A DNA stretch of 38,146 nt from a virus. This document shows, one piece after another, positions 23,888 through 32,744 of the stretch. The first letter of the stretch is position 1, and every line of letters begins with the position of its first letter. The translations under genes were made by a program, and so were the position numbers. Location: the IMG/VR virus record IMGVR_UViG_3300025133_005418, positions 1-38,146 of that record. The stretch is one strand, 5' to 3'. The notes under the pieces were generated by a model, which did no database searches, had not been told where the DNA came from, and saw only the letters and a list, made by a program, of their open reading frames with translations.

Positions 23888-24330
23888 TGGCTTTATACGG
23901 AAAACTCCCCTCTCCCCAGGTACAAAGAGATGTTATTGAAACTTCGGTTAAGAATATTACTGGATTATCTTGGCCTCCTGGTGGGGTTGCAGGACAGCCC
24001 TATTTTAATAAGGCAACCAATAACTTTTTAATAAAAGGCCAATTAACGCAACTACTTCTTACTGATCTAGGAGAGAGGGTAATGTTACCTGATTATGGAG
24101 TTGGATTAAAACAATATTTATTCGAACCTTTAACAGAGGATTTAGCATCTGATCTTGCAGATGAGGTAATTACTGCTATTAATACTTACGCTTCTAATAT
24201 TAAAGTTATGAGTATAAGGTTTTTTCAAGATGAGAACTTAACTGGTTTTGGTATGCCAGGGATGAAAATACAGTTAACTGTAATGCCTAAAAATGGAGAC
24301 CAACTATTAGATGTTGATATAGTAATATGA
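23887..24330 (+). CDS. Baseplate wedge protein, gp25-like
   Basis: The 147-residue product contains LLLTDLGERVMLPDYGVGLKQYLFE (residues about 56-80), split here only for description. This is the core of the gp25/GPW family, in which a Pro-Asp-Tyr-Gly turn follows a conserved Gly-Glu-Arg. The rest (LASDLADEVITAINTY, then IKVMSIRF) fits the family helix and final strands. T4 gp25 is 132 residues. gp25 links the inner baseplate to the first sheath ring and helps trigger contraction. It starts on the stop of the LamG gene (TAATG) and overlaps the gp6-like gene by ATGA, the conserved gp25-gp6 order. Confidence 0.92.
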   Translation: MALYGKLPSPQVQRDVIETSVKNITGLSWPPGGVAGQPYFNKATNNFLIKGQLTQLLLTDLGERVMLPDYGVGLKQYLFEPLTEDLASDLADEVITAINTYASNIKVMSIRFFQDENLTGFGMPGMKIQLTVMPKNGDQLLDVDIVI

Positions 24331-25946
24331 TTGATAAAACTTCTAGCCAAACTGTACCGTTTACAGATGTAGGTTCTGATTTCATGAAATTGGTAACTTT
24401 TGTGGATAATGAAAAATCAACATTAGTAGATTTCACAGCTACCGATTTCGCATCCTTGCGTACTGCTCTTCTTAATTATATTAAACTTGTTTATCCTTTA
24501 GATTATAATAACTTCGTTGAGTCTGATTTGGGGCTAATGTTAGCTGAGTTAGTTGCGTACATGGGAACCGTTATGTCTATGAAGGCAGACATGCTTGCTC
24601 ATGAAAACTTTTTACAAACAGCTAAGGATAGAGATAGTGTAAGAAAATTATTTCAGTTAGTGGGGGTCTCGATGAAAGGGCCTACTTCGGCGCAAGCTAC
24701 TGCTAACTTATCTATAGAGGGGGAAACAGGTACTCTTGATGAGGATCTCGTAATCCCTACTGCTAACCGTGTGATTACTGTTACTTCTCCTCAGGACCAA
24801 CAACCTTTAAACTTTACTTTATATAAGGCTACTAATGGTATAGTACCTAACCTAACTAATACTAACGCAGACATTGTATTTGATCAAACTAATTGGGTAG
24901 GAGATAGTAGTAGTACCTGGGAAGCAGTTATGTTGGAGGGCGCGTTTGCTACCCAAACAGGAACCTTTTCTAATGTAGGAGTAGCCCAATCTATAATTTT
25001 AAATGAAGCACCTGTTATACAAAACAGTGTTCAAGTATTTGTGAGTGGGGTGAATAGCACTACTTCAGGAGCTTATAGGCAGGTTGAGAACATCTATCAA
25101 GCTTCTTCTACTAATGATAAAATATTTCAAGTAGTTTATTTAGATAACTACAAAGCTAAATTAGTTTTCGGAGATGGTAGTAATGGAAAGTCCCCAACAC
25201 CCAATTCTTCCTATATAGTTACTTATAGAGTAGGGGGTGGGACTAGAGGAAATGTACCTAATGCATTTATTAATTCTATTCTTGAAGGAGCTACTTATAA
25301 TGCTAGTCCTAGTAGCCTAAGGGTTACACAATCCCAAATGTCTACAGGGGGGTCTGAAGCTGAGACCGTAGCTCATGCTAAGAAGTATGGACCCTTATCC
25401 TTTAAGCAACAGGATAGATTAGTCTCCTTAGAGGATTACACTTCTTTTGCTAGTAATTATGTGGGTCCTGCTGGGTCTGTTGCTAAGGCTGTAGCCTCTA
25501 CTAGAAAAGCTTTTAGCTCCGCTAACATAATTGATATATTTGTTCTGGAGAAAGCTACAGATACTCAATTACAAAAAGCATCTATTTCTTTTAAGAATGG
25601 TCTGCTTACAGCCATTGAACCTAAAAAAATGGTAACAGACGATGTAGTTATTTCTGATGGTCTTATAAGAACTTTAGATTTAATAATAACGGCTCATGTG
25701 GATAGGTCTTTGCAAGGATTAGAGAAGAGTATAGTAGCAAATGTATCTCAAAGTGTTAGGGAGTATTTTATGTCTGATGCGTTAGATTTCGGGGATTCAA
25801 TAATTTTCGCAGATTTAATGAAAACTGTTTTTGGTATCCCTGAAGTTAGATTTGCAGAGATTAATAATTTTGACGAGAATATTACTGTAGGGTTTAATGA
25901 AGTTATACAATTGAATAACTTAGTTGTAAATATTAATTATGTCTAA
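24327..25946 (+). CDS. Baseplate wedge protein, gp6/baseplate J-like
   Basis: The 539-residue protein is the gp6/GpJ-type wedge component that forms the ring around the hub with gp7 and gp53. Recognition rests on the N-terminal helical segment (LVDFTATDFASLRTALLNYI, then LGLMLAELVAYMGTVMSM). A beta-rich middle (AKLVFGDGSNGKSPTPNSSY, near 275-295) and YRVGGGTRGNVPNAFI with SGG-type turns follow. FKQQDRLVSLEDYTSFASNY (about 355-375) is the hallmark 'D-y' segment of baseplate J proteins. T4 gp6 is 660 residues. It overlaps both neighbours (4 bases upstream, 8 bases downstream). Confidence 0.9.
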   Translation: MIDKTSSQTVPFTDVGSDFMKLVTFVDNEKSTLVDFTATDFASLRTALLNYIKLVYPLDYNNFVESDLGLMLAELVAYMGTVMSMKADMLAHENFLQTAKDRDSVRKLFQLVGVSMKGPTSAQATANLSIEGETGTLDEDLVIPTANRVITVTSPQDQQPLNFTLYKATNGIVPNLTNTNADIVFDQTNWVGDSSSTWEAVMLEGAFATQTGTFSNVGVAQSIILNEAPVIQNSVQVFVSGVNSTTSGAYRQVENIYQASSTNDKIFQVVYLDNYKAKLVFGDGSNGKSPTPNSSYIVTYRVGGGTRGNVPNAFINSILEGATYNASPSSLRVTQSQMSTGGSEAETVAHAKKYGPLSFKQQDRLVSLEDYTSFASNYVGPAGSVAKAVASTRKAFSSANIIDIFVLEKATDTQLQKASISFKNGLLTAIEPKKMVTDDVVISDGLIRTLDLIITAHVDRSLQGLEKSIVANVSQSVREYFMSDALDFGDSIIFADLMKTVFGIPEVRFAEINNFDENITVGFNEVIQLNNLVVNINYV

Positions 25947-28900
25947 ACAAAAGTTATATAAAAGAACATACTCTGATAATATATCACAAGTAATCCCCAA
26001 GGTATACTTTGAAAAAGATTTCGCTCTGAGCGGTAATCAAAGGACTTTATATGATGAGCTAATCAATAGCCACATTAAGTTTTGTTTGTATACTAGGAAC
26101 CTTCTTGATATATCTGCTACTAATAACTTTTCGGATATTGATAGTATCGCTGGCCTATCTCGCTGGTTTATTAAGCAGAATAATTTAACAGAGATAACTG
26201 CTAGAAAATTAGAGTTAAGTTTTTTTCAACCATTAGGATACGACACTACAAATTATACCACCTCTGCATCCTTTAAATCTTTTTTAGAAGACACAGTATT
26301 ACCCAAAATTAAATTAAACTCTTCTAATTTAGCGGTGGATACTTCTAGTGCGTTCTCTACTACTGCTTCAGGAACCCATGAGTACTTAATAAACTTATTG
26401 GGGTGGGGATACTTCTTAAATACCTCTGGATCCACTACTAGCTCTTATTCTCCATCTTCCTATGTATCTGAGGCACTAACAGATTTATATTTTAATAACG
26501 GTACTTTTGATACAGTAAAGGGGGTAAAGGGGGCATCCCATTATATATGGAATGATTGGGCAGACCTGTCAGGCTTAGGAGCGGGAGCCTTTACATCTTT
26601 ACTCCCCTCTCTTCTTCGCCCCGCTGGAGGCACATATACTAGCGGAACACAGACTAGGGATATGCTTGAGACTTTAGTAGATATAGTCTATAGTAATCAG
26701 TATGCAGATGAGGGAGATACTTATGTAGAAGATGCCTTTGTTGATTATATGGATAATGGGACGCTTCTAACTGGGGAAGAACAGGCTGGAGCCTTCTCTA
26801 AACTTATTAAAGCATTTTCTTATTCTTTTTATGACACAAATAATAGTGTTACTAAGTTAGCCTCAATATTTGATATAGAGAAATGTCCAGATAACCTATT
26901 ACCTTATCTGGGTGATTTAATTGGATGGAGATTATATGGCTCTAGCCCAGATGCCTGGAGAAGACAGCTACGAAATGCAGTAAATTTATATAAACAAAAA
27001 GGAACTAAGGAAGGAATTTATAATGCGATGACTACGGTATTGCCTAATACCCCTTTTCAGTCCTCTAGTATATCAGAGTTCTATGAATCCTATGTGCCTA
27101 ACCTTATTTATTATCTATTAAAAACTGAAACTACTGTATTCGATAGTTTTACCTCCTGGACTCAATCCGAGGGGGATATGTATGCTGGTGGGAATTATAA
27201 CCCTTCTTACATGGATATTAATATAAGATATGTCATGGATAATATGTTGCTTAGGGCAGTGCAGCTATTCCCAGAATTATTTTATGTAAAGAATTTTAAG
27301 TTTGATACAAACAATCCTGACTTCATGTTTAGTTATAGAGGAAGATGGATTCCTATACCTCCTTGGGAAGAAGAGAAGTTCTATAAAGATTGTGATATGT
27401 CTGAAGAGTTGGCCGCTTTCTTTGAACATGAGTTGGTATGCTTAGGTGTTTCTCAGCCTGTGGCAGCCTCTTTTAGAAGTTTCATAGAGGATAATACCAT
27501 TAGAGGTAGTATAGATCCTAAGTTTTATAACAATGGGTTTTTCTTTTTAACAAGTTCTATACATCAACCACCTAACAGAGATTCCATAATAAATAACTTT
27601 GAAGTTGATAAGTATGATTACTTCCCTTTATGGAATGGTAAATCTTCTCATTTTGATGTAGATGTATCCAGTGGTCCTTTTTCAGGAACATTCTTATTAT
27701 CAGATGAGTTTTTAAAAGAAGATTTCTTTCAATCCTTAGCTGTAATTGATGAGTTTTCCCCTGCTAAATCTATACCTAGAATTAGGATAAACTTAGATGC
27801 CTCTGATTCAGCGGTGGTTTCTGAATACCGATGCCCTTCGGTAAGGTATTGGATGTATGATTTACCTGTATCAGGAACTTTAGGGGGATCCTTTGTATCG
27901 GGTGTAGATATTAGAAGGGTGCCAGGAACTATGGGGAGCAGTTACACACCCCCCGCCAACTCAGGAAGAGCTACAGTAAATCATACAGGTAAGCCAGTGT
28001 TCACTAGAAGCTTCATAGATAAACCTAATGATAAAATTAATTTAATTGGGTCGGGCACAGAATCCCCTCCTGTTGGAGACCTATTTAGAAATAATTTACG
28101 ACGAAGAAATTTTTCTAAAACTCTTGAAAAGGGTGGGCTTTATAACAGAACAGGGTTTAATATGCCCTCCTATTTTAATACTAGTGGAGAGGGTACTGAT
28201 GTGGAGTATCAACCTTTAGGTCTATTAAATCTTATATTTAATTACCACAAGGTTATTAATCCTTACGATTTATATGAGGTGTCTTCTTTTCCATATAACC
28301 TGGATGTGTGGTCAGAGTGTTGGGGACTAGACTCGGTGAGAACAATGAGTGGTATAGCTGCATCCTCTACCTTTCCTATTAGAGGACTTACCGATATAAC
28401 TTCTGGGACTTGTAATGATTATGTAGCTAGGGAGAGGACCCCAGAGTTTTCCAGAGCCCTTCATTCATTTATAGATAGTAAGATTGATTATGAAGCAAAT
28501 TATATAGCAAAGAAAAATAAATTTATGTTAGACACCTCTTCTTATTTGGACGGGTCTGCTGCTATTAAAAATATACTCTGGGATAAATACGATTTTACTT
28601 TAGATGATATTTATGATGTAGCTTTAGGCAAAAGAGTTATGAGCAGGGGATCTAAAGACGGTATACATAAATTATTTTTAGATTACTTACAGTACTTTGC
28701 TGGTCATGGAGTGGGAAACTCTACCATAGACACTATTGATAATGGTGGCTTAAATATCCTTTCCCATACTTTTGGACCTCTTTTATATAATGGAAAATTT
28801 ACAGTTGATGGCTCTGGCACTGTAGATATTGGAGTTAGTTCCCAATTACTTAATAAGAATTTGATTGATTTACAGTCTTTCTCTGTAAAGGATCTAGTAT

Positions 28901-30840
28901 CCTTAGCCAATATCACCGCAACTGCCCCTAGTGCCCTTCCTGCCCAAGTATCAGAATATAGGAACCCTTATATTTTGTCAGGTGTAGAGTTTGTGGACTC
29001 TATTACAGGAACCTCCAAGTTTACTATAGTAGATTTAGATCCTAGCACTGCTGTACGAGGGGATGATAACTATTTAATAAACAACAATATTATTCTTACG
29101 GAGCCTGACGGGGGTTTATCTAGGTTGAGATTCAGCGTAAAGGATTATGGGGGGGCAACCAACCTGTTAATCCCAGAACATACATTTAGAGTAGATGTAA
29201 ACGCTGCGATTGGGACTAAAGATTCACCCCTGCTGGGGGGAGGATCGTTTGGGGTGTGGTTGCATACTGCTCCAGAGCTTGATGAGCAGGGTAAGAGCGG
29301 ATTTTGGAATTATATGCCTAATGGTAAATGGAAATATATACCCTCTTCTTCTGTAGTATCAGGTACTACAGCTATTCAGTATGTCAGACAAAACTTAGTA
29401 CATAATTTAGATTATTCAGAGACCTATGAAGTTTCTGGTGCTGCTTGTTTAGCTTCCACTACAGACAAAGATGTTTTATTAAATATGGAAGAAAGAGACT
29501 TTAGAAAAACTACTTTCCATTTTAATACTCTAAATCAACCTATTAAAACTCATCTTTCTTATTACCAAGAGCATAATCAAGTTCATAGATCTGATCAGAA
29601 TTATGTAGTGGAGCTTATAGATTTGGGTAGCACAAATACTAAGTTTGGTATTATAGATTATATTTCAATTGTAGATACGAGAGAAGAAGATAGAGCTAAA
29701 CTAAAGCATTCTTTTAACTATAATAATTATGCTATGGCAAAAGAAACTACTACAGATGCTTTTATATTTATGGATTCAGAGGGTAATATTATTCCTTCTG
29801 GAACTACTTTATTAGCTGATTCTTCAGGGAATATAGAAACTGTAGGAGGTAGCAAAGTTACCTTTGTGGAAGCTCAAGCATATGGATTTGCAAAATCTAA
29901 AATTGTTCTGTACTCGCAAGTAGATTTAATAGCTCCCTGGAGGTGGTCTGTGGACGCTAACGGAACACAAATATTCTTCCCAGACTCAGTTCACACAGGA
30001 CCTTTTGGTGTTGATGCAAAAAAGATTTATCCTACTGTATCTTATAGTCATACTACAGGAGATACTAGTCCTGGAAAAATTATTGGCAATTGGGAGTACC
30101 AGCTATGGTTCGCTGGTGTTGCGCCAGAAGAAGGCGATTGTAAGCCTATAGGAGCAACCGTAGCTGGTGATTTCCAGGTGGGAACCGTATGTAGACCTGT
30201 GGCATTGAATGGAACAGGGCCGTATAAACAGGCTCTTGCTTGGGAGACTGAGGATGGGTACGATATATCAGAAATTTGTGAAGTGTGGCATGGTGCGACT
30301 GATTGTACCCCCCCTAGTGACTGTTGTGCTGGTACTACATATCCCTCTTGGTCCACTGATGACCCTGATATGGTAACAGAGATGCCTATTGACGGGAACT
30401 CTAATAGCGCATTTTCTTTAGATATGTCCGTTGGGTGTGATTCCAGTAATACATTTAAGTTAATTGCTCACTCTGCGGATAAAATGAAGACTTTAGAAGG
30501 TACTATTTCTTTAGAGGCTTCCACTACTGGGGGAGAAGGTTTTACTTTATTTCCTAGTCCTCTAACTATAAAGGGAAAAACAAAAGGTTCTAACATACAA
30601 CAGTATCATGAGGTTTATATTCCCTATACTAAAGAACAGGTAATGGAAGTACTAAGAGAGTTTAATAGATTACAGAAAGATCTAGCATCTAGACAATATT
30701 CTATTAGTGCCCCAAAGTTTGGACCTTTGGGTGGAAGTAGGTTAAATTATAAGGTAGCTCCTATGTGGGTACAGACGGGTGGTTATAGTGAGTATAAAGA
30801 TAACAATAATCAATATACAGAATTGCGGGTGGAGAACTAA
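25939..30840 (+). CDS. Giant baseplate wedge protein, gp7/tail protein I-like
   Basis: At 1,633 residues this is much longer than T4 gp7 (1,032). Residues about 306-370 carry the P2 gpI-type signature: LASIFDIEKCPDNLLPYLGD, WRRQLRNAVNLYKQKGTKEG and IYNAM. In this family the protein ties wedges to the outer baseplate and fibres. The rest is long, mixed alpha/beta and Ser/Gly/Asn-rich, likely stacked small domains. Near residues 1,398-1,470 is a Cys-rich, more GC-rich patch (CKPIGA, CRPVALNG, CEVWHGATDC, then SDCC). The start overlaps the gp6-like gene by eight bases; its stop overlaps the next gene (TAATG). gp7/gpI identity is good; the C-terminal 1,000 residues are uncharacterised and could hold receptor- or fibre-binding parts. 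Confidence 0.75.
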   Translation: MSKQKLYKRTYSDNISQVIPKVYFEKDFALSGNQRTLYDELINSHIKFCLYTRNLLDISATNNFSDIDSIAGLSRWFIKQNNLTEITARKLELSFFQPLGYDTTNYTTSASFKSFLEDTVLPKIKLNSSNLAVDTSSAFSTTASGTHEYLINLLGWGYFLNTSGSTTSSYSPSSYVSEALTDLYFNNGTFDTVKGVKGASHYIWNDWADLSGLGAGAFTSLLPSLLRPAGGTYTSGTQTRDMLETLVDIVYSNQYADEGDTYVEDAFVDYMDNGTLLTGEEQAGAFSKLIKAFSYSFYDTNNSVTKLASIFDIEKCPDNLLPYLGDLIGWRLYGSSPDAWRRQLRNAVNLYKQKGTKEGIYNAMTTVLPNTPFQSSSISEFYESYVPNLIYYLLKTETTVFDSFTSWTQSEGDMYAGGNYNPSYMDINIRYVMDNMLLRAVQLFPELFYVKNFKFDTNNPDFMFSYRGRWIPIPPWEEEKFYKDCDMSEELAAFFEHELVCLGVSQPVAASFRSFIEDNTIRGSIDPKFYNNGFFFLTSSIHQPPNRDSIINNFEVDKYDYFPLWNGKSSHFDVDVSSGPFSGTFLLSDEFLKEDFFQSLAVIDEFSPAKSIPRIRINLDASDSAVVSEYRCPSVRYWMYDLPVSGTLGGSFVSGVDIRRVPGTMGSSYTPPANSGRATVNHTGKPVFTRSFIDKPNDKINLIGSGTESPPVGDLFRNNLRRRNFSKTLEKGGLYNRTGFNMPSYFNTSGEGTDVEYQPLGLLNLIFNYHKVINPYDLYEVSSFPYNLDVWSECWGLDSVRTMSGIAASSTFPIRGLTDITSGTCNDYVARERTPEFSRALHSFIDSKIDYEANYIAKKNKFMLDTSSYLDGSAAIKNILWDKYDFTLDDIYDVALGKRVMSRGSKDGIHKLFLDYLQYFAGHGVGNSTIDTIDNGGLNILSHTFGPLLYNGKFTVDGSGTVDIGVSSQLLNKNLIDLQSFSVKDLVSLANITATAPSALPAQVSEYRNPYILSGVEFVDSITGTSKFTIVDLDPSTAVRGDDNYLINNNIILTEPDGGLSRLRFSVKDYGGATNLLIPEHTFRVDVNAAIGTKDSPLLGGGSFGVWLHTAPELDEQGKSGFWNYMPNGKWKYIPSSSVVSGTTAIQYVRQNLVHNLDYSETYEVSGAACLASTTDKDVLLNMEERDFRKTTFHFNTLNQPIKTHLSYYQEHNQVHRSDQNYVVELIDLGSTNTKFGIIDYISIVDTREEDRAKLKHSFNYNNYAMAKETTTDAFIFMDSEGNIIPSGTTLLADSSGNIETVGGSKVTFVEAQAYGFAKSKIVLYSQVDLIAPWRWSVDANGTQIFFPDSVHTGPFGVDAKKIYPTVSYSHTTGDTSPGKIIGNWEYQLWFAGVAPEEGDCKPIGATVAGDFQVGTVCRPVALNGTGPYKQALAWETEDGYDISEICEVWHGATDCTPPSDCCAGTTYPSWSTDDPDMVTEMPIDGNSNSAFSLDMSVGCDSSNTFKLIAHSADKMKTLEGTISLEASTTGGEGFTLFPSPLTIKGKTKGSNIQQYHEVYIPYTKEQVMEVLREFNRLQKDLASRQYSISAPKFGPLGGSRLNYKVAPMWVQTGGYSEYKDNNNQYTELRVEN

Positions 30841-32744
30841 TGAAAGGTTCAGTTGAAATATATGGAATAACTCATGAGGGGGAGAAAGAGTTACTTGTAG
30901 AGCAGGATAACCTTACCACCATAGGTTTTTCTGAGCAAATAACTGATTTGTTAACTACCCCATCCTCTATTAAATTTCCTACTACTGAAAATACGGCTAT
31001 GCTTGATGCCTCTAACTATGAGATTCAAGGGTTTTCTATGTCTAAAAACAAAGACGCTTTTAGAAAAAATCAGCATAGCTATACTACTGTAAATTTATTA
31101 CATAACTCTGATCTTAAGGACACTTCTGGGTGGGAATTATCTGAGGTAAGCTCATATTCTAATGTAATTTTAGGGGGTGTTAGTGGAGCTAGTGGAACTT
31201 TATTAACTGCTAATACTTCTGGTGCTTATTTTAAGCAGGACATAAAGTATGATGATACCTTAGGTAACTTTTCTGTTTCTGGTATATTTAGTGGTACTTC
31301 TTTTGTTGGGTCCGTGGATGTTAAGTTTAATAAAAAGAACCCCCCAGTAGAGCTATCAGGAACTTCATCGTTTCCTTATGTAGGTCAGTCAGCGTTTGAG
31401 GTTAGCTCAGGAGGATACACTAGTAGGACATTAATCCTGTGGGATATTAGTGGGAATGCAACATTACTAGATGATAAAACTAGTGCGAATTGGTTTGGTG
31501 GTATAAAAGATCTGGGGGGAGGTTGGAATAGAATCTTTTTAAATGCTTCAGGACCAACAGATGGAACTATGACCTCTTTTATTGTATATCCCTCTGTGGG
31601 TATCTCCCCCTCTGCATACGGATCTACCTCTTCGGTTGATGGTTCCGCAGGATCTATTTATATAAGTCGTCCACAATTAGAACTTGGGAGAGTGCCTACT
31701 AATTATGTTGAGACCTCTTCTTTCATTAATCCTAGAGATGATACTTTAGCTTTCTCTTTACTTAATGCTACCCTGCCTTATGCCAGAAATATACTAGTAC
31801 CAGCTTGGCAGGAGTTTAAGTATTATATCTTAAGTGGTGCTGGGGGCGAGTCTTTAAGTGCTATTTATGAGGATCAAGAAGGTAATAAAGGACTATCAGC
31901 GTATATACCCTTTACTTCTTCTATAACCCCTTCTCCTAACCCCCTTGATAGAGTATTAACAGAAGGAGCTATAACTCCAGTTGAAGATGCTTTAGATATA
32001 AAGTATACTCAAGGGCAATTACCTAATGCTTTAGGGTATGGAGTTAGCGGATACTTACAGTTAAGCACCTATAACACTAAATGGTCTTATACTTCTGGGT
32101 ATGACTCGGGTCTAGGGAGGCATGTAGGCTATTTGGGAGCTTATGGAGTTAGAGCGGGAAATGGACAAATGGTTTCCTTAAATTTTGTATCAGCATTAAA
32201 TTTTGCTGGATATTCTACCCCCTTATCTAGTATGAAATTTAGTACTGGGGCGGCTGATCAGTGTTTAGATCGGTTTGGGTATTGGGAGTTATCGGGAGAT
32301 GGTACGGCTAATCCAGTAATACCAGCAAACGCATATTCTGAGTTTGTAAAAACTGTTGTCTCTGATTTTTCTTCTACTGGAGAAATAACTTATCATATAA
32401 AAATGGATAATGTGTCTGCTGATACAGGGGCTCAAAGAGACCGTACGGTTCTAAATGCTTTCGGTGGAGTAGATACTTTGGGGTTGTGGGGGCTTGATCT
32501 TAAGAAGATAAGAGAGGATAACATCACTGCAAATCCCCCATACAGTCGCCATTGTCACGGGCCTGCACCTCCTCTAGGTACTTGTGTTGTAGAGGATCCA
32601 GTAAGAAGGTATAAACTTTTTAATAAACTAGTTTTCACGGATAATATAACAAAGATGGCTGGAGGAACTAGGACTAGAACTGCACCTGGAGTATTTGGTT
32701 TTTATAAAAGATTCGATATATATTGGAAGGTGAAGTTCCTATGA
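30840..32744 (+). CDS. Tail appendage protein A, shared end modules around a CBM-like insert
   Basis: The 634-residue product is the first of three neighbouring related proteins. Its N-terminus (MKGSVEIYGITHEGEKELLV, then NLTTIGFSEQIT and NYEIQGFSMSK) matches the pattern of the other two. The C-terminal end (LGLWGLDLKK, then LFNKLVFTDNITK and FDIYWKVKFL) also matches theirs. Between them, about residues 83-290, is a carbohydrate-binding-module-like domain. It starts NLLHNSDLKDTSGWELSEV, contains YFKQDIKYDD and GWNRIFLNASG, and ends IYISRPQLELGRVPTNYVET, the usual closing strand of CBM4/9-type sandwiches. A second unassigned region follows (about 300-520). It is probably a baseplate-attached adhesin. 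Start and stop overlap neighbours. Confidence 0.65.
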   Translation: MKGSVEIYGITHEGEKELLVEQDNLTTIGFSEQITDLLTTPSSIKFPTTENTAMLDASNYEIQGFSMSKNKDAFRKNQHSYTTVNLLHNSDLKDTSGWELSEVSSYSNVILGGVSGASGTLLTANTSGAYFKQDIKYDDTLGNFSVSGIFSGTSFVGSVDVKFNKKNPPVELSGTSSFPYVGQSAFEVSSGGYTSRTLILWDISGNATLLDDKTSANWFGGIKDLGGGWNRIFLNASGPTDGTMTSFIVYPSVGISPSAYGSTSSVDGSAGSIYISRPQLELGRVPTNYVETSSFINPRDDTLAFSLLNATLPYARNILVPAWQEFKYYILSGAGGESLSAIYEDQEGNKGLSAYIPFTSSITPSPNPLDRVLTEGAITPVEDALDIKYTQGQLPNALGYGVSGYLQLSTYNTKWSYTSGYDSGLGRHVGYLGAYGVRAGNGQMVSLNFVSALNFAGYSTPLSSMKFSTGAADQCLDRFGYWELSGDGTANPVIPANAYSEFVKTVVSDFSSTGEITYHIKMDNVSADTGAQRDRTVLNAFGGVDTLGLWGLDLKKIREDNITANPPYSRHCHGPAPPLGTCVVEDPVRRYKLFNKLVFTDNITKMAGGTRTRTAPGVFGFYKRFDIYWKVKFL

